Assembly: GCA_902495355.1 (NCBI GenBank)
Contig: CABUWV010000002.1
Span: 1 to 64,000 of the forward strand
Reading direction: 5' to 3'
Source: an uncultured Collinsella sp.
GTDB taxonomy: Bacteria > Actinomycetota > Coriobacteriia > Coriobacteriales > Coriobacteriaceae
Length of the DNA: 64,000 nucleotides
How positions within the stretch are numbered: position 1 is the stretch's first letter; every line of letters starts with the position of its first letter. Below the pieces are notes generated by a model. That model saw only the letters and a list, made by a program, of their open reading frames with translations. It searched no databases and was not told the origin of the DNA. The position numbers and the translations under genes were made by a program. Shown in pieces: positions 61,177 through 64,000 of the stretch.

Positions 61177-61397
61177 GCACCGAGGTCAAGCTCATCGCCG
61201 CCATCGTCGAGAAGCACCCCAAGGTGCGCTTTGCCGTGAGCCGCACCTCACCCTACGCCGGCCTCTATGACCGCATGGAGCAGGCCCTGCGCGAGCGCGT
61301 GGCCAACGCGGTGGAGGTCGTCCGCTCCGACATCAGCCCCGCGCTTCTTGTCCACACCGGTCCAAACCTCGTGGGTGTGGCGGTCCAGAGACTCTAG
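61177..61397 (+). pseudogene. C-terminal fragment of a DegV-like protein
   Basis: The frame reads TEVKLIAAIVEKHPKVRFAV, SRTSPYAGLYDRMEQALRER, VEVVRSDISPALLVHTGPNL and VGVAVQRL, which fits the second domain of DegV fatty-acid-binding proteins (HxGPG-like ending). The N-terminal part is absent, replaced by the IS200 remnant at about 61176. The out-of-frame transposase start could allow an ATG at 61155, but the resulting 80-residue protein would not bind fatty acid. Confidence 0.55.
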
Positions 61398-61438
61398 CGG
61401 AGGCGGGGCATCCTGCCCCAAAAACAAATGCAAAAGAT

Positions 61439-61474
61439 GAGCGCTTCTTGCCGCCCAATTGGCAAGAAGCGCTC
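61439..61474. terminator. Bidirectional terminator
   Basis: GAGCGCTTCTTGCC (61439-61452) and GGCAAGAAGCGCTC (61461-61474) pair perfectly over 14 bp around an 8-nt loop, with GTCTTTTCTT after it. It lies past the ROK gene stop (minus strand) and past the DegV fragment (plus strand). Confidence 0.88.
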
Positions 61475-61513
61475 GTCTTTTCTTAACGCGTTGTATGGCG
61501 GAGAGAGCGCAAG

Positions 61514-62398
61514 TTACGCGAGCGTCCTTCTTGCCAGCTCGGCCGCGCCAAGGATTCCTTGGTCGCCGCCGCAGCCCGGGGCGCAGATGTAGCTCTCCAT
61601 GTCCTTAAGCTCGGCAGTCTGGATGTAGCCGCCCAGATATTCGAGGGTCTTCTTGCGGACGATGCCGTAGAGCTGCTCCTGGTGCATCACGCCGCCGCCG
61701 AGGACGATGCGGCGAGGCGAGTACATGAGCACGAGGTTCGCGCACATCTGCCCCAGATAATCCCCCTCGAGCGCCCACACCTCAGCGTTGTCCGCGAGCT
61801 CGGCCGCGGGCTTTCCCCAGCGCGCGGCGATGGCGGGGCCGGAGGCGAGGCCCTCGAGACAGCTCGCGTGACTCGGGCAGACGCAGCGTCCCTCCTCGGT
61901 GGGACGAATCCTTACCAGCATGTGGCCGGCCTCGGGGTGCAGCATGCCGTGAAGGAGCCTGCCCGCGCACATGACGCCCGCGCCCACGCCGGTGCCGATG
62001 GTTACGTAGACGGCGTCCTCGAGCCCTTTGCAGCAGCCGAAGACCACTTCGCCGAGGCAGGCAACGTTCACGTCCGTGTCGTAGGTCACCGGAATCCCGA
62101 GGGCGTCGGCGAAAGCGGCGCGAAGACCATAGCCTCGCCACGCGAGCTTGGGCGTCTGGAGGATGGAACCGTAGCGCTCATCGTTGGGGTCGACGCAGGT
62201 CGGGCCGAAGGCGCCGATGCCCAACGAGTCCACATCGCGGGCGGTGAACCACTCGACCATTTGCGGGACGGTCTCGGCGGGCGTAAGCGTCGGGGTCTCC
62301 ATACGGTCGAGGACCTCGCCGTCGCCGGACACCACGGCACAGACCATCTTGGTCCCGCCGGCCTCGAGGGCGCCGAGCCTCATTTGCTTTTCGTTCAT
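61514..62398 (-). CDS. ROK family kinase, fructokinase-like
   Basis: The 294-residue sugar kinase opens with LGALEAGGTKMVCAV (phosphate-binding motif). GIGAFGPTCVDPNDERYGSI and the sugar-binding D in TYDTDVNVAC follow, then HPEAGHMLVRI and the zinc-type cluster C-V-C-P-S-H-A-S-C (about 177-185). The pattern EAGGTK and TPKLAWRGY is that of GmuE/ScrK-type fructokinases and not glucokinases. It is the last gene of a three-gene run with GH172 and PTS IIA genes, so it probably phosphorylates the sugar released by them (inference). Confidence 0.88.
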   Translation of the reverse strand: MNEKQMRLGALEAGGTKMVCAVVSGDGEVLDRMETPTLTPAETVPQMVEWFTARDVDSLGIGAFGPTCVDPNDERYGSILQTPKLAWRGYGLRAAFADALGIPVTYDTDVNVACLGEVVFGCCKGLEDAVYVTIGTGVGAGVMCAGRLLHGMLHPEAGHMLVRIRPTEEGRCVCPSHASCLEGLASGPAIAARWGKPAAELADNAEVWALEGDYLGQMCANLVLMYSPRRIVLGGGVMHQEQLYGIVRKKTLEYLGGYIQTAELKDMESYICAPGCGGDQGILGAAELARRTLA

Positions 62399-62477
62399 GT
62401 GATCCTCCTTACAAAGAAACGCCCGCAGTCATGGTCAACCGCGGGCGCCCATAACGTTGGCTTGTTTCGAGGCGACC

Positions 62478-63602
62478 CTACCTGGGCACGCGGTCCTGCC
62501 TTGCGGCAAACGGGGCGAGCACGGCGTGCGGCTCGCTTTGGTACCAGTAGGCGACGGTGGAGATGTCGTCCTCGCGCTCGTAGAGCTTGATGTCGTCGTT
62601 GCCGAGGTCCTGGAACGTCACGCGCAGGTCCTCCTTGAACGAGATCGGGTCGGGAAGGTGCCACCTGTAGAGGCCGTGCCTGGGCAGCGCGTCGTCGTTG
62701 GTCGCGAGCATCGGGTTCGGGTTCGGCTTGCCCGCGCTGAAGCGGTCGCGCGTGGCGTCGCGCGTCGAGCGGTACGGGTAGCCGGCGAACAGTGTGTTGA
62801 AGCACTGCGCCTCGGGCAGCGCGTGGGGCGGCCTGTCGAGGAAGGCCCAGGCACCGCCGAAGTAGTCCTCGGCTCCCGTCGAGGTGACCGTGGGGAACTC
62901 CTCGTCGCCGTCGAGGAAGAACTTCATCTCGCCCTCGCCCCACCAATAGCGCTCCAGAGCGCACAGGGCCATGTAGGTGCCGACGTAGTAGCCCTTACCG
63001 CGCACGCCGTCGAGCACGGTGTAGTCGACGCCCCTGCGGGTGCTGCGCTCGCGGTTAAAACGGGCGTGGAAGTACATGGCGTCGTCCGGCACGTCGGTGA
63101 GCGCGTAGTTGAACGTGTAGAAGATGTACTTAATGAACCCGGGGTGCTCGCTCGTAAGCGTGACCTTGGCGTGCTTCCTGAAAGGCATCTCGAAGTAGCA
63201 GTTCATGCCGCCCGTCGGGTTCACGCAGATGGGCATCGAGTTGACGATGGCGCGCTCACCGAAGCCGTTGCAGAAGAAGTCGCCGACAGGGCACTCGACC
63301 GAGGGGGTCTCCTCGTCGTCCCAGTAGAAGCGCAGCACGAGGTCGCGCATGACGAAGCTGCCGGCGGCGGTCTTGTCGGGGACGGTCATCCAGATGTGGC
63401 GGATGATGCCGGGGCCCTCGATGTCCGCGAGCGTGATGGTCTCGCCGGACTCAAGGGGCACGCAGCACGAGCCCTTGCGGCCGACGCCGAGGTGGCTGGC
63501 CGACATGGCGGCGCGGCCCTTCTCGCCCGTGATGTTCTCGGGGGTGATGGCGCGGCTTTCCTCACCGCCGTGCATCCACACGTCTTTAAGGAACTCTCTC
63601 AT
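62478..63602 (-). CDS. GH172 (DUF2961) glycoside hydrolase
   Basis: The 374-residue protein belongs to the DUF2961 family, now GH172, with jelly-roll domains. Signature parts are GPGIIRHIWMTVPD, LRFYWDDEETPSVECPVGDFF and NGFGE, GGMNCYFEMPFRKHAKVTL, and EFPTVTSTGAEDYFGGAWAF. Characterised members act on difructose dianhydride I, alpha-D-fructofuranosides or alpha-D-arabinofuranosides. No signal peptide is seen, so it is cytoplasmic and would cleave an imported, possibly phosphorylated, oligosaccharide. It lies between the PTS IIA and ROK genes, 12 nt from the former. Confidence 0.9.
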   Translation of the reverse strand: MREFLKDVWMHGGEESRAITPENITGEKGRAAMSASHLGVGRKGSCCVPLESGETITLADIEGPGIIRHIWMTVPDKTAAGSFVMRDLVLRFYWDDEETPSVECPVGDFFCNGFGERAIVNSMPICVNPTGGMNCYFEMPFRKHAKVTLTSEHPGFIKYIFYTFNYALTDVPDDAMYFHARFNRERSTRRGVDYTVLDGVRGKGYYVGTYMALCALERYWWGEGEMKFFLDGDEEFPTVTSTGAEDYFGGAWAFLDRPPHALPEAQCFNTLFAGYPYRSTRDATRDRFSAGKPNPNPMLATNDDALPRHGLYRWHLPDPISFKEDLRVTFQDLGNDDIKLYEREDDISTVAYWYQSEPHAVLAPFAARQDRVPR

Positions 63603-63614
63603 CGTCGACCTCCT

Positions 63615-64000
63615 CTATTCGTCGTCTTCGCACTCGGCGGAACTGGCACCGTTCACGTAGACGATCTGCTGGCGCGCCTCGTCGACGAGGGCGTCGAAGT
63701 CGAGTTTCTCGTCGGGGCGCGCGAGCGCGACCGTCATGGCGAGCGGGAGGTTGACACCCGCGATCACGTGGATCCGGTCGGAGGCGAAGCGGGAGAAGCG
63801 CTGGTTCACACTGCCGCCGAGCGCGTCGGTAAGAACGACGACCTCGTCAGTGCCCGAAAGCGCAGCCTCGACCGCCGCGTCGAGCCCCTCGCCGTTGTCG
63901 TTCACGTAGGCGCACACGGCGTTGACGGCGTCGCTCTTACCCGTAAGGAACTCGAGGGTGTCCTTGAAGCCCTGGGCGAGAAGGGAATGGCTCGCCACAA
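63615..64000 (-). CDS. Mannose-family PTS EIIA component (partial)
   Basis: At least 127 residues are in the window, and the gene continues past the right edge. ASHSLLAQGFKDTLEFLTGK carries the phospho-histidine of EIIA(Man)-type domains. AYVNDNGEGLDAAVEAAL, then TDEVVVLTDALGGSVNQRFS and GVNLPLAMTVAL complete the fold. The true start (VxASHG-like) lies outside. It implies a mannose-type PTS that imports and phosphorylates the substrate of the GH172 enzyme downstream. Confidence 0.88.
   Translation of the reverse strand, partial: VASHSLLAQGFKDTLEFLTGKSDAVNAVCAYVNDNGEGLDAAVEAALSGTDEVVVLTDALGGSVNQRFSRFASDRIHVIAGVNLPLAMTVALARPDEKLDFDALVDEARQQIVYVNGASSAECEDDE

Noticed and set aside
61155..61397. 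80-residue protein from the ATG at 61155 as a real gene
   Set aside because: Its first residues come from the transposase start in another frame, and the rest is only the last third of a DegV-like protein.

Overview
The window looks like a chromosome segment of a gut actinobacterium of the class Coriobacteriia, most probably Collinsella. I infer this from the high GC content, strong AAGGAG ribosome sites, the protein families present, and an intergenic dyad repeat (AACGTCCCCAATGACTAGTC type) that I associate with Collinsella. No rRNA, tRNA or CRISPR array was found.

Layout. 0-13.3 kb holds housekeeping and transport genes: an RlmA-like rRNA methyltransferase, a MATE pump, a LysR/EamA divergent pair, ung, an SDR/VUT pair with a possible preQ1-like leader, prfC, a GntR-ABC operon, a ClC-type channel, a LOG-family protein and a small K+ channel. 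13.5-20 kb carries two hybrid histidine kinases. One has solute-binding modules fused to it; the other is encoded with a separate solute-binding lipoprotein. 20-24.5 kb contains a PatB/MalY aminotransferase, trmO, an XRE-zinc ribbon-TipAS regulator, a glutaredoxin and a tRNA-dihydrouridine synthase. 24.6-34.6 kb contains a membrane protein, a long inverted repeat, a very large MacB-like ABC protein, a TlpA / 4Fe-4S / 48-residue CXXC operon, a two-component system and a LuxR regulator. 34.7-39.1 kb is one 1455-residue exported protein. 39.2-42.9 kb has a small XRE/membrane-protein operon, a lipoprotein and an AAA-DUF4143 ATPase. 43.2-47.5 kb encodes a divergent type II topoisomerase pair.

47.6-61.4 kb is accessory DNA full of decay. 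It holds stress or aldehyde-related redox genes (flavodoxin-type reductase, hydrolase, CMD-cupin fusion, two aldo/keto reductases, an iron alcohol dehydrogenase) under MerR and LysR regulators. Among them lie relics of two flavodoxin-type genes, two AAA ATPases, an alpha/beta hydrolase, an IS200-type element and a DegV-like gene. This zone also has a ToxN/TenpN-like candidate toxin preceded by a structured leader (a possible type III toxin-antitoxin locus). Next to it is a small island of three methyltransferases plus an ATC-hydrolase-family gene, flanked by a 150-bp direct repeat.

61.5-64 kb is the end of a sugar-utilisation operon on the minus strand: a mannose-type PTS IIA (cut by the window edge), a GH172 (DUF2961) glycosidase and a ROK fructokinase-like enzyme. 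Together they suggest uptake and breakdown of a fructose- or arabinofuranose-containing sugar.
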